Shown: positions 1-11,100, counted from the stretch's first letter. The stretch: 64,000 nt of DNA from Gnetum montanum (GCA_015680685.1 MNCI01008625.1:54974-118973), one strand, 5' to 3'. Notes: generated by a model not told the origin, from the letters alone. Numbers and translations: made by a program.

Positions 1-660
1 GAGGTAACCAACTAGGCGATCACAAAAATACTAACACAAACCATTAGCAAATATAGGAAGGGTTTGAGTAAAAATCTTAATGATTTTCTCTGGGCTTATC
101 GTTCAACTTGGAAACTTCCTATTAGCTATTCTCCCTATGAGTTAGTGTATGGGAAACTTCCAATGCTCCTGATTCAATCTAAGCTCCATACACTCTCAAT
201 AGCCTGTGATCTAAATCTTGACCTAAGTCTAGCATGGAAAGAAATATTGATCAACCTAAACATGCTAGATGAAAATCAATTAGTGATCCTATCCTTAAAC
301 AAGGTGAACAAGGCATTCAGTAAGCAACATCATGGCTTTAAATTAGGAAAATAAAACTTCAACTAGGAGATAAGGTTCTCTATTGGAACCCCACACATGT
401 ATTTCAAAAGGAAAAATTTCAAACATTGTGGAAGGAACCTTATATAATTGATCAAACCTTTCCCTATGGAATCATGATAATCTACAAACCTGAAAGCCCA
501 AATAAAAAGTAGTTGGTTAACATCCAATAAGTAAAGCCTTTCCTAGAACCAAGATAGGTCAGTGCAACTACTGCCTCGAGGAATGGACAATCACATTCCA
601 CTTTTTGGATCTCCTCCTTCCAACTTAGTCATGGGGGAGATGGCCATTCGTGCTAATCAT
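1..660 (+). pseudogene. Integrase C-terminal fragment and GPY/F-like module (element A)
   Basis: Translation gives the hallmark of the end of a plant Ty3/gypsy integrase core, WAYRSTWKLPISYSPYELVYGK at roughly 91-156 (read as WAYR..W, then SPYELVYGK). A leucine/aspartate-rich helical stretch follows, then in a shifted frame (about 357-480) the GPY/F-like module with LGDKVLYW and WKEPYIIDQTFPYGI. Stop codons and a frameshift near 352 show it is dead. The reading ends with a short tail, QLSHGGDGHSC, that recurs at the 3' end of the coding regions of B and G. That ties this integrase-bearing element to the pol-less ones. The catalytic D,D,E residues lie upstream of the window. Confidence 0.85.
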
Positions 661-1980
661 CAATATGACTTCTAAGTTTTTCTACTTTTTGTTTTTTACA
701 TTTTTTATTTTACAAATTATTTGTTTTACAAATTTTTGTATTTTCAAAATTCATTTTAATTTTACACCATTATTAGTACTTTTAAATCTTTCTTGATTAT
801 TTTACACTTTCTTATATATTTTACTTTGTTTTTTTTTATTCAAGTGTGATATTTTCTTATTTTTGCTAATAAAATTGCTTTATTNGTAGTTCTAAAATTA
901 GAAAGGATTCAAGGATTTTTAAAGGTGTGACTTCAAGGGGACTCAATACTCTTTGTACTCTTCTACTTGCTTGAGTGCTTGCGTGTTTTTCACAGACTTC
1001 TTACCGTTCCATACCAACCACTAATAGGAAGTCAAATAAAGTCTTTGCATGGTGTGGTTCCCATCCAAAAATTCAAATAAAAACCATGGGAATTCAAATC
1101 ACACCCCTTAGACATGAATAAGTCCTTGCATGATGTGGTTCCCATTTCAAAAAAACCATGGAAATTCAAAGCACAAACCTTGGACAAATAAATGGGCTAC
1201 AAGCACTGGTTATGGGACTCGAACAACATGCACCTATGCCTAAAAGTCCCCTCTAACTAAGGCCTTCTCTCTCTCACTTTCTACTTATCTTTCTTCTTTT
1301 TGTGGAATGGTGGTGGTTTTGTGGAAGCACTCTGGTGTCTCATGTGGATGGATGTGAAGTCACTGCAAGTGGCTAGTTTTGATCTGGACTAAGGATAGAT
1401 CTTCTTAGGTAATTTTAAACACAAATTCCATAAGGGACTTCTTATGACCTCAATTTGGAACTCCATCCCATCTTCTCTATCATCCATCCATGCTACCATA
1501 ACTCACCTTACTACCATGGTCTATGTTATGCTCTACATCTTGGTCTGATGTGTTGGGAATCTTGAGTAGATTCTCTTTAGATGGTCCTTAACTTGTTATG
1601 CCATTCAATTGACTATGGGCCCCATAGACTCTTTAGTTGAGGTTATGCAAGGGAAAAAAGGGGATGAACCTACTATGGGGAGGATGCACTCACATAGCTC
1701 TTGGTTTGGTTAGTTAAGGTTCCTTACCTTTGACATTGCTACAGTCCTATTTTTTGCATATTCCATTGAGTATTCCACTCAGTGCTCTTTAACCTTTTAT
1801 CTCATTCATCCTCCAAATCAATTTTTCTTCATTTTTCCAAATTTATGAACTTTAATACCCTCTTCTCATGTTTTCATACTATTCCTGGCCTTTTAAGCTT
1901 TCATTAGAAACTAATTTCACTTAGAAATTTCTTGTATTTTGCAAGTTTGATCGAAGTCAATAGTCATTAATGGTGGTCAA
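661..1980 (+). other. 3' non-coding region of element A, conserved in the family
   Basis: No ORF is supported. The stretch starts with a T-rich block (660-890) and then matches, block by block, the region after the coding end of G (about 45880-47050, +), with more limited matches in B and C. Shared landmarks are GTGTGACTTCAAGGGGACT near 925, TCTTTGCATGGTGTGGTTC near 1042 and GGGCTACAAGCACTGGTTATG near 1194. Conservation of a kilobase of non-coding sequence between diverged elements suggests a function in packaging or RNA structure, or simply descent. There is a single n at 885. Confidence 0.6.
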
Positions 1981-2064
1981 CAACTTTTTCGACAAGGCCT
2001 CATCAACATAGCCAACCGCATTAATGAGGCTTCGTCAATTCAATGCAAAAACCCTATATATATT
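1981..2064 (+). promoter_or_regulatory. Internal promoter-like module in A: GGCCTCATCAA motifs plus TATA box
   Basis: At 1991-2013 lies GACAAGGCCTCATCAAC followed by related GAGGC/CATCAA half-motifs, then a TATA box (CTATATATATT, 2054-2064). A nearly identical motif block occurs in the U3 of A's own 3' LTR (5190-5230), also shortly upstream of a TATA-like CTATAAAC. Here it stands about 470 bp before the ATG of the coiled-coil ORF. The arrangement parallels the GATATC array plus TATA in element C at 29679-29770. Promoter activity is inferred, not shown. Confidence 0.45.
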
Positions 2065-2209
2065 GCCAAATACTTTGTAATTTTTTGTCATTTGCTCATA
2101 ACACACACGAAGTTTTTGTAATTTTTCAAAGCCCAAAACCTTCCAAAGCTCATAACTTCCTAGCCATTTATCCAAATCACTCTGGTTTTCAACCTTGCAC
2201 TTACTAGAG

Positions 2210-2520
2210 GTAAGATCTCTATCATGGAGGCCACAAATCTTAAGGTTTTTAATGAAAATTTTTGAAAATTTTTCTAACTCTCCCAAAGGGTTAATAACCT
2301 TAGTAACATATAAACATCAACTTTTTCAACAATTAAACCTTTCAACAACCTCTAGGATGGTTTATTAATAACAATACATAAATAAAATGATAATCGAAAT
2401 ATTTAAATTAGTCATAATCACAACTTAGCCAAAGTGTAACCATCCTTAAGAGATACAGGTATCCCAATTTCTTTAAGGTTACACAATGATTACTAATCCA
2501 TGGTCTCATTGCGATTACAG
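2210..2520 (+). other. Putative intron before the coiled-coil ORF (element A)
   Basis: A good plant donor (TAGAG|GTAAGA, GT at 2210) is followed by a branch-point match TACTAAT at 2491-2497 and an acceptor ATTACAG that ends at 2520, directly before ATG at 2521. Element C has the same TACTAAT, spacing and acceptor (TTGCAG|ATG) at 29225-29197 on the minus strand. Two diverged copies with the same layout make a real 3' splice site likely. The donor assignment is weaker. Confidence 0.45.
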
Positions 2521-4990
2521 ATGACACCAAAATAGAAAAATCCACAGGAAGGAGAACCCTCTCAACCATAGGAGAAATGGCCCAAAGCTAGAAGAAGCCA
2601 ACCAAAACAAGCCCAAGAGCCACCAAAACCAACCCATTCAACAAGACCTCTTCGTGAGGAGCCTGAAGTGGAATTTGTCTAACAGATTCCAGAAGAAGAA
2701 GTGCCGACTGAATAATCACAATAAGGAGATGTGCCTAGACCTGTGCCAAAGCTTGAGGTCACTTTGACTCAAGCTTGCCTAGACATCATTAGGTCCCAAG
2801 AGACCTAACAATCAGTTCTTCAAGAGATTAACTTCAAGTCATTTTTTGAGAAAGCTCCAACAAATGTCAAGACTCAACTAGAAACCTTTCCCATGTGGTA
2901 AGTAATCACATCTAGTGAGGAATGGTACATGGGAGAGACATATCTCTTTTGGAGAAATAGAATGTTTGGATCCATTATCAAAATCAAGGACATTCAAGTG
3001 TCCTACTTAGCAGAAGCTATCGCATAGGTACTTAGGTTGCCTAACACTAGAAAAAAACTGGCAAAAAACTCCATGAAAGGTGATCCTGAGGCTAAGAGAA
3101 ATTGGACCCAGTGATGCTATGGAGTTGACCATAAGGAGTATAGCATGCTAGAGGGCCTTGCTAGAGGTGGATATAGGGTGCCCTGAATGATCTTATCGAT
3201 CAAACAAGGACTTAGAGAGTGCACATGGTGTTAATGCAAATGTTGCTAAGTGTCAGGCGATGTCTATTATGTTAACCATGTGAACAATACTGAGCGTAGT
3301 TGGTGTTAACAGTATGAATAGTGTCAAGCATAGTACAACATGACTACGCATGGAAAATGTGAAAAATGTAGAAAAAAATGCAAGAAATAGGAGAGAGAAA
3401 TGGAACTACACTCTGGAGTGTAGTGAGAGTGTAGTTCCAGACATAGGCAAAATCTGGTTAAAAACTAGCAAAATGTGGCTAAGTGTTAACTACACTCCAA
3501 GGAAGGCTAACTATGCTCCCAAGCATAGCAAGCATGGCAAAATGTGGCTAAATGTTGACTATGCTCTAGGGGAGGCTAACTATGCTCCCGAGCATAGCAA
3601 GAATGGAAAAATGTGGCTGAGTGTTGACTACACTCCAAGGGAGGCTAACTATGCTCCTGAGTGTAGCGAGCATAGGCACAACACTTAGAGAAATCTGTGC
3701 AAAATTTGGCACCTAGGGTGACTACGCTCTAGAGCATAGTTAGAAGGTGTAGTCCCAGTAGTTAAAATTTTTTTGCAAAACTAGTGTTCTATGCTAACTA
3801 CACTCTAACTACACTATGGAGCATAGTCCTAGTAATGGAGAGTGTAGTCTCAACACTTAGAAAAATTTACAACTTGTGTCACCCTTCTGACATTTAGAAA
3901 AATCTGGCAAAATTGGCAGTTGTGTTGACTACACTCTAACTATGCTTTGGAGCATAGTTAAGGGGTGTACAAAGCATAGTCTTAACACTTGGAAAAATTT
4001 GGGCAAAGTGCCATTGTTGTGACACTTAGCCAAATTTGCAGTCAAGACATTAGAGACTGAAATTTTTGTGGTGTTTCACATGCCTTGCACCAAAAATCTA
4101 CCTTCAAGGTTGCTGCCTAGAAGAATGAGGCCCTCAAGTTCAAACAAGTAAAGAATCACTATAGAGACTAGGTTGGCTTGCAAAAGGAAGTCAATGAAAA
4201 ACACATTCAAATGATGAAGGCAAAAATGAATGAAGCCCTTCAACAACTCCAACAGGTAAGAGAAATGTGGAAGCCCATCATTAATGGGATTGATACCTAC
4301 AACAACGCGAAGATTTGCTTAAAGGAGTTGCAAATCAAAGAAATGATAGAATATATAGAGTTGGCCAATATCTGATATGCAAACCTGGTAATGTTGACTG
4401 CCGAATAACCCTAGTCAAAGTTAGAAAAGTAAGTGGCTAGCACGTATCTATTATACGAGGCTAAGTTCAAGCATCATAAAGATGCCAAGTAGAAGCTTGA
4501 GACTACAAACGTTTAACTCAAAGTTCTCATAGCATGATTCAAAGATCAATGATCAATCGCTGAGGACCTAGCCAAATGGATGAATGATTACCAAGAGTTG
4601 AAGGACATAGTCAGGGCATTCAACATTGAACACAAACAATTTGCTACCCAATTCGTAATGCAAAGGAGTTATTTTTAGTAATCCCGTGTCCCTAGGATGT
4701 GCCCATTCCAACCCACATCGGTGAAGTGTATGGATCATGCACAATCCCAGAAGCAAGGAGGAGAAAATGAAAGCACTGCTAGATGCTTTCCGCCTCCTGC
4801 CTGAAGTTGCAGCAACAACAGAATAGGCACAGCCACCTCAACCGTTACCCGTGTGTGAAGCCGCTGAAGGTCCCTTAGAGCCTCAAGGGCCACTACTACC
4901 TAGGACCATCTGATCTTCTCCACCCAACTTCATGCCATCAAGGAACATGTTGTCCAATTTTAAGAGTCATGTCATGGTGTTCAATTTTTT
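2521..4990 (+). pseudogene. Decayed coiled-coil ORF in env position (element A)
   Basis: From the ATG at 2521 the reading starts with a basic, proline-rich segment (to about 2760). It continues with fragments such as EEWYMGETYLFWRNRMFG (about 2917-2970), is interrupted by a repeat tract (3250-4010), and resumes at about 4160 with a heptad-rich coiled coil (4178-4375, QLQQVREMWKP, EMIEYIELANI). Many stops follow. The C-terminal coiled coil aligns with element C at 27250-26852 (there KYMELANLRYANLSMLTV). The position between pol and the 3' LTR is that of the env-like ORF of Athila elements, but no signal peptide or membrane segment is visible, so I do not call it env. Non-functional here. Confidence 0.55.
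3250..4010 (+). repeat. Palindrome-rich minisatellite (ACTATG/CATAGT)
   Basis: A tract built from ACTAC(A/G)CTC and its complement GAG(T/C)(G/A)TAGT. A better-ordered core at 3470-3680 repeats a 69-bp unit three times, so that one frame reads KMWLSV.YTPREANYAPE-like 23-residue repeats (open from 3350 to 3688). Each unit contains a short hairpin, for example CTATGCTCCCGAGCATAG near 3580. It interrupts the coiled-coil ORF of element A. The repeated peptide is most simply a by-product of tandem duplication. Confidence 0.75.
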
Positions 4991-5147
4991 GTCTTGAACA
5001 CCATCATTTCTTGTAATGTGTTGATCTGTACACCCAGGCACTCAATTTTTTGTCAAGTCAGTCAGTTTATTTTATTTGAGAAAAGGTAGTCAATAATCCC
5101 ATACCTTCCCAAATTTTGTGAAAGAACTCAAGGACAAGTTTTCATTT

Positions 5148-5160
5148 AGTCATGAGGGTA
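5148..5160 (+). other. Polypurine tract of element A
   Basis: AGTCATGAGGGTA lies directly before the 3' LTR start TGATGAG. Equivalent tracts before the LTRs of B, C and G read TCATGGGGGCA, TCGTGGGGGTA and TCATGGGGGTA, so this is the plus-strand priming site of the family. Confidence 0.7.
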
Positions 5161-6048
5161 TGATGAGTTGCTTTTGATTGGCTATGTTGACAAGGCCTCA
5201 TCAACGCAGCCTCATCAATGAAGCTCCATTGACATAGTGGTGATTTGTGGCTATAAACACACACCTAATAGCCACATTTACAGCATAAGAGATTGTAGTT
5301 GTAGTGAAGCTCTTGCAGTTTTTCCATTTGAAAGCTGGAATTTTCCTCTTGAGTGCCTGTAGCAGGAGTCATTGAGTGTATGGATCTTTATTCGAGCATT
5401 GTTATACCTGAGCACGACAATGTGTGTGACAATAAAGACAAGCTTTCTGATAAACCTTATAGTACTTTGGATATATTAGCTATTTTGATTTATGCATTTA
5501 ATGTTTTCAATAATTTATTTAATGTTGCAATTATTTATTAATTATTTCAAGTAATTAAGTTAATGAGGCAATTAAGCAAGATAAATTACACACATAAGTA
5601 CAACCGCTTCAAGCATAACACATATTCGCTTGGTAATCCTAGCAGTGTTATTGCTTGGTATGCCCAGTAGCATAGCGCTTGGTTGCCCAACAGTGGATAC
5701 GTGGGTTAGGACATGTACGGAAAGTGGAACTGGATGCTTATGTTAGGATTAGTTAGACATTAGTTAATTAGTTAAAGTAAATTAGTTAATTCAATTACTC
5801 TATCTCCTTTTAAGTACTGAAACCATAAAAATAAAAAATGATAAAAATTAGATGCCTCAATTACACTTAACCATACCATTGTACATCACAGGTGTAATTA
5901 GGAAGACAATGATTAACCTTAAGGCAAAGATTCCCTTCCTAAAGAACTAGTGCACCAGAAATGATAGAGTCCACAAAATTCAACTAGATCGCATGTGAAT
6001 GCTTTGTGATTCGTATGGTTGGGCATAGAGGTACCTCACCACTCATCA
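5161..6048 (+). repeat. 3' LTR of element A (888 bp)
   Basis: Starts TGATGAG after the polypurine tract and ends GGTACCTCACCACTCATCA, the same termini as the LTRs of C and G. The U3 holds GGCCTCATCAA motifs (5190-5230) instead of the GATATC palindromes of the other LTRs, followed by CTATAAAC near 5253. AATAAAG near 5432 is the polyadenylation signal. The flanking CTATA (6049-6053) would be one half of a target duplication; the other half is outside the window. The insertion lies inside the RNase H region of element K. Confidence 0.85.
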
Positions 6049-7370
6049 CTATACTTCAAGTTATCAAGCATTGGAGACATTACTTACTAGGATCTAAATA
6101 TCTTCTATTGACTAATCATAGAACACTTCAATTCTTGAATTCCATAAAGAAATTGAGTGCTAAGCATATGAAATAGATAGAACAACTACAAGAGTTTCAT
6201 TTTGTTTTGAAACATAGAAGTAGAAAGTTAAATGTTGTTATAAATGCTTTGTTTGAAATTCATATTGCTCATTGTAGTGTGAAAGTCAAAGGTTTGGAGT
6301 CTTTTGCTTAATTGTATCCTAGAGACACTAATTTTGCTGAACTTTAAAAGGAATTGAATTCTCCATTGTTAGGAAGGACTCATAAATAAAAAAACATATC
6401 ATGCTAAGAATGGTATTCTATTTAGAGATGGCAAAATTTATGTTCCTAAATGTGACTTCAAAATTAAGCTTCTTGAAGAAAAGCACAATAGTGAGATGGT
6501 TGCACATATGCAAAAAACAAAGAATTTTGAATTGATGAGCAAAAATTATTTTTATTCATGTATAAAAATGTTAACTTTGTCATCCTCAAACCTATGGGCA
6601 AACTAAAGTGATGAATAGGTCTTTTGAAAGATCTTAAGATGTTTATGTGAGGATTAACCTCAAAGTTGGGAAAACATGTTAACCTATGTTGAATTCTCAT
6701 ATAATAATACTTTTTACACCATCATTGGTAAAAGTTCTTTTTATGTCAAATTATGATTTTTCATCAAAAATGGTTGATGGGCTAAAGAAATTTAATGATT
6801 GTGCCTCTTTGAGCTCTAATTTTATTGAGAAAATGAAGTCAAATCTCACTTGGGTAAAAAGGCAAAGGATATGTCTTTCAAGGCTATTGAGGATAAGAGG
6901 ATAATTGAATTTTAAGAATTGGGTCATTCAAAATTAAGACCAAGATCAATTCAAATGCATATGAGATTAATTTTTCTAATGACTTTCCTATTTCTTGTGT
7001 TTAATTTTTAAAATTTGAGCCCATACCATGATAATGTTGTTGTATTAGATCTAAAGGATAGTCACAAAATCCCTAAAAATGCAAATGAATGTTAAACTCT
7101 ATCCAAGTTATCAAGGAAGCATATTGTATTATAAGAAAGAGAGACTAGAAGCACAATAGGTATGAAGATGCATGAATACTTGGTGCATTAGAGTAATGAA
7201 GGGACTAAGAATGTTGTTTGAATTCATGAGAATGCTATTTCAAATGCAATACCAAATTGAAGACAAGTCTTTTTTGAAAGATAAGAAAGATGGTAAGGAC
7301 ATCAACCCACTTTTGGAGGTAATTCTTATCTTCAAGGCTCAATTTTCAAGGCATCCCAATGATTAAGAAA
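6049..7370 (+). pseudogene. Element K: chromovirus pol remnant (RNase H, integrase, chromodomain)
   Basis: Starts mid-RNase H: HWRHYLLGSKYLLLTNH, LSAKHMK and LQEFHFVLKHRSRKLN (about 6073-6240). The integrase zinc-binding region follows (GILFRDGKIYVPK, about 6412-6455). The frame then jumps directly to CHPQTYGQTKVMNRSF (about 6580-6625), which sits after the catalytic core in chromoviruses, so roughly the D,D part of the core has been deleted. LTYVEFSYNNTFYTIIGKSS (about 6680-6735) is the end of the core. Near 7165-7240, HEYLVH.SNEGTKNVV.IHEN resembles a chromodomain with both Trp codons turned to stops. Many stops and frameshifts: dead. Confidence 0.75.
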
Positions 7371-8167
7371 GACAAAGCAATAGTTAAAACAATTATAAAA
7401 GGACCAAACAACTTCAAAGAAGGTGGCTAAGCTCATTCTAAGACCATCCTAAGTTTGAAAAAGTGAGAATAAGATCTCTTTAAGCATTGAGAGTATGTGA
7501 TCATCCCTTGATGATCTATCTTGTATTGTAAGAGGTGTGAGGGTTTGATTAATTAAATGTCTATCTTGTGCTTGCTTCAATTGTGCATTGTAATCCTTTT
7601 CTTTTGAGCAAAAATAAAGTTCTCCATTTTCTTTCTTATTCTATTGATTCTTTACACTTGAGTGAGCTTAGATTACAGAATTTAAGGAAAGGAACCAATT
7701 AAACAACTAAGGTTAGAAGAATCAACATTTCTAGGAACAACATGAAGACTCATTGTCAATGAATTTTTGAATATTTCTACAATTTTATCAATTTTTGAAA
7801 TCTATGTCCAATCATTTTTGTAATAAATGCCACTTAAATTTTGAAATGCAATATTTCAATTTTTGTAATGTCAAATCAATTAGACTGAAATGGCTACCAC
7901 AATTTTTTAACAAACTCCTATTTTATATAACTCAAGAAGTTTTTTTTTCCAATCAAGTATGATAAATAATAAAATTTTCATTGGCCATGGAAGAAGTAAA
8001 CTCATTGTGCTTTGAATGCATTGGATTTTCAATATCTATAATCCTTAAACATGTATCCCAACTTTAACAATAGCCCCTGGACATATATCCAAAGAGTCTT
8101 TTTGTATTTTGTTTCATAACCATTCACCATGACTCCTCGAAGAAGCCATGTCCTAGGTATCTATGCA
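7371..8167. other. No gene recognised
   Basis: AT-rich sequence after the chromovirus remnant. Part of 7380-7750 may be the 3' untranslated region or LTR of that element, but I could not find matching ends. No ORF of interest. Confidence 0.5.
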
Positions 8168-8690
8168 ACTAGCTTAGTTATATATATTTATAATATATAT
8201 CTATAAATTGGCCGATAGAATCTTATAAGATTACAAGTAAGAAGTTCCTTGAGTAAAAAATTTCACGACTTCTGGACGAAGAACAAGATTTAAAAACCCA
8301 AATTTTTATGCCTTCTGGACGATGAACAAGAGTTCTGTACCTTATTTTTCCTAAGGATGGGTTTTCTGAAGAAAAAAAAATTCCATGAATTAGTGTATGC
8401 TCTCACCATCGGCCGAATTTTTTGAGAGTGAGAGCATAAATTCGGCCGATGGTGAGAGCATACACTAATTCATGGAATTTTTTTTTCTTCAGAAAACCCA
8501 TCCTTAGGAAAAATAAGGTACAGAACTCTTGTTCATCGTCCAGAAGGCATAAAAATTTGGGTTTTTAAATCTTGTTCTTCGTCCAAAACTCGTGAAATTT
8601 TTTACTCAAGGAACTTCTTACTTGTAATCTTATAAAATTCTATCGGCCAATTTATAGATATATATTATAAATATATATAACTAAGCTAGT
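8168..8690. repeat. Near-perfect foldback: 252-bp inverted repeats, 19-bp loop
   Basis: Arms 8168-8419 and 8439-8690 are reverse complements throughout with no indels; I count about three mismatches (near 8223 and 8270). Termini are ACTAGCTTAG and CTAAGCTAGT, and the loop is 8420-8438. The arms end on an AT-rich TATATATTTATAATATATAT block followed by TTGGCCGATAG. No target duplication is evident (left flank TATGCA, right flank GATCACC). It could be a young foldback transposon or MITE, a locus giving long hairpin RNA, or an assembly or cloning palindrome. Confidence 0.9.
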
Positions 8691-9844
8691 GATCACCAGT
8701 TGTCGTCTTCTGTTGCAGCGATGATTTAAACATAACAGATAAAAATATTATAAGACCATGGAATGCTTTATTGAATGATCATAAACATGTTGTGCAATGG
8801 AGCAACTGCTATCATCATCATCCCTTGACATAGAAGGAGAAGAGAAATGGGAAAGGATGATGACACTCATGACATTGCATTCTCTTTCGCATGAATCTAT
8901 GAATGCCCTTCAATTCATTTGTCATGCTTTCCACGAGGAGGAAGATATGATGTATGAACTTAAAATGGTGGAAATTCAAGATACACTGAAAGGGCATGTC
9001 CTGATGGCTCTTCATGACAGAGAATTGCTTAACTATGTTAGAGATTGGTGAGGTAGGGTCCATGTTCCTTATCTTGTGTGGCATTACTATGTCACCAAAT
9101 TCATGGACATGCACATGTCCACAGGTTTGTTCACTCTATCAAAGACACATAATACTTGGAAAAGAAACTCCAAATATGTGCAACTCAGTTCAAGGTACTT
9201 TTCTCATGCAAAGCTTTTTCATATAATTAGCTTTAATTTTTATGTTAAAAAGATTTCTTTTTATAAAAGTCCTAATGCAAAATCTGAAATAGAACCGGAA
9301 CTACTAACTTGCTGTTAAAGATAATACATGATCAATGAGATTTAACTTGATAAGGTTTTTATTCATTCTTGGAAACGTATGCAACACTTGCATAGGGACC
9401 TCCAACAACCATTTGGCTCCCTTTAAGGTATTTCCAAGGGAAGGCCATAAAAGAGATATTAAAAGAGAAAAAAATTATTAAAAAAGTAGGGGTTGTTCAA
9501 TGCCTAACTCTCTAAGGCCTTTTTCTTCAAACAAATATGGTATATCTCATAATACATGAAAGGTAAACATCACAACATCTACATAAAAGCTACTACTATA
9601 TTCTACTTAACATCAAAGTAAACATTGATAGAGGAGCAAGGAGCACATATTCACACTATTTCTAACATATTGAACATACCATTAGTATAATGATCATTCA
9701 AAAACATTGCTCATAAGCTTGAGTACAGCAACACACGGAATGCCACCACCAACTTTAACAAAATTTAAAGTACACCTTATGCAACTAAATGGTCATCCAA
9801 AGTATATTTATAAAATTCTAATTTATGATTATAACATATTTCTA
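8691..9844. other. Unassigned; short ORF at 8797-9051 of unknown nature
   Basis: An 84-codon ORF at 8797-9051 (+) starts MEQLLSSSSLDIEGEEKWER and overlaps a 98-codon ORF on the other strand (8818-9114). Neither resembles a family I recognise, no splice or promoter context supports either, and both may be chance. The rest (9320-9844) is AT-rich without a supported gene. Confidence 0.3.
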
Positions 9845-9851
9845 TGTGCCC

Positions 9852-9935
9852 TTCGTTTTAGCCACAACGGGAATCAATCCCATGACATGCTGTTTCGCAG
9901 GCAAGCGTCAAAGGCACCCGCTACAGAGAATCAGC
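9852..9935 (-). repeat. tRNA-like SINE head or tRNA pseudogene (weak)
   Basis: Read on the minus strand, GCTTGCCTGCGAAACAGC followed by TCATGGGATTGATTCCCGTT resembles an anticodon arm and T-arm, with GGATTGATTCC close to a B box. No closing acceptor stem is visible, so a functional tRNA is unlikely. The 5' end overlaps an assembly duplication (9909-9993). Confidence 0.3.
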
Positions 9936-9993
9936 TTGGCACAGGATATGNCAAAGGCACCCGCTACAGAGAATCAGCTTGGCACAGGATATG
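9909..9993. repeat. 42-bp direct duplication around a single n (assembly join)
   Basis: Bases 9909-9950 and 9952-9993 are the same sequence on both sides of the n at 9951. This is the pattern expected when two contig ends overlap but were joined without merging. The same happens at 22735, 26215 and 55855. Confidence 0.85.
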
Positions 9994-11100
9994 GACCTGT
10001 ATTAAATTGTTATATATTAAATATATAGTAAGCTGATCAAGAATTATTAGCAAGTTTGACAAAGTTAATTGTTTTTAATCTGTTTTCTTTTAAAGTGGGA
10101 AATGATAAAACAAAAGGTAGTAGCAGGCTAGAAAACGTGTATGCCTTTCAAGCACAATGAATCTTACTCTCATTATTGTTTTTTCCTCCAAAAGAATGTC
10201 ATTCTAATCATTATTGTTTAACTACCCAATGGAATGATGTTGTCATTGAGGTATCTATGACATAGTGAATAATGTTTTTCCTTCTAAGAGTGTATCATTG
10301 GAATTATTATTGTTTAACTACCCAATGAAATGATGTTCTCATTGTTATTGTAACCTACATAGCTAAAAACAAGAGGCATTATGCTATCATAAAATGAAAC
10401 TCATAATGCCATAAATGCAACATGAATCATACATACATACATATAAAGATGAGAGGCATTATCACCTCCCATATATCAAACTACAAGTTGAACTACCCTC
10501 AACAAGTTGAACTACCCTCAACAAAAAGAGATGTGCTACCACATCCCTACATCCCTTTGAAAAGTGATTTATAGAATTCATTAATTGTAGTACTAAATTT
10601 GAACTCATTACAAATAATTCTTTAATTTAAGACACCAAATGATAAAAGTGTGTTTGATAAAGAACACTTCCTTTTTCAAGAAATTTCCTTCTCTAAGTTA
10701 TTAAGGTTAAGAAAAAAGAAAAAAAACACACATCAAAATCTATGCTCAAATTTTACTATGTAAAGGTGGCCATAATAATGTATTAAATTATGTTTAATGC
10801 ATTTCTTAAAGACTTTTGTCAAAGATTTTAAATCCCCGCAAAAAACTTCAAAATCCACTATATTCTTCAAAATTCTAATGATTATTATACCTTTGAATCC
10901 AAAAAGCTAGGAAATAATGTCTACAGATCACTATCATCTGTAAGAAAACAAGTTGTGTGTTAAAAGAGTCATATCTAAAGTAGGTGTGAGTTAAAAAGTT
11001 ACATTTAAAGCATCTTCATATTTCTTTGATTCTTCTCATGTATAATGTTTGGCCAATTCTTCTCCAATTCTTCGTGTTTGCTAGATGTATTTCTCATACA
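9994..11100. other. No gene; local duplications only
   Basis: Contains a degenerate direct duplication (about 10195-10265 and 10284-10345, sharing ATTATTGTTTAACTACCCAA), a 19-20 bp tandem copy of AAGTTGAACTACCCTCAAC (10481-10522) and a short (CATA)n run near 10430. No coding signal. Confidence 0.5.

Larger units (their letters stand above)
1..6048 (+). mobile_element. Element A: Athila-like LTR retrotransposon, 3' half
   Basis: The window opens inside the integrase of a Ty3/gypsy element and follows it to the end of its 3' LTR at 6048. In order it holds the integrase C-terminus and GPY/F-like module, a conserved 3' non-coding block, an internal promoter-like module, a decayed coiled-coil ORF, a polypurine tract and an 888-bp 3' LTR. 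The 5' LTR, gag and most of pol lie outside the window. Membership of the Athila group is inferred from shared LTR ends and shared 3' regions with elements B, C, G, H and I, several of which have a tRNA-Asp primer site. This is the only family member here that retains integrase. Confidence 0.85.

Noticed and set aside
3350-3688. 112-codon ORF with repeated WLSV.YTPREANYAPE units as a real repeat protein
   Set aside because: The frame follows from a 69-bp tandem repeat rich in palindromes; no start context, homologue or conservation supports it.
9852-9935. Functional tRNA gene
   Set aside because: Only T-arm and anticodon-arm resemblance; no acceptor stem pairing.
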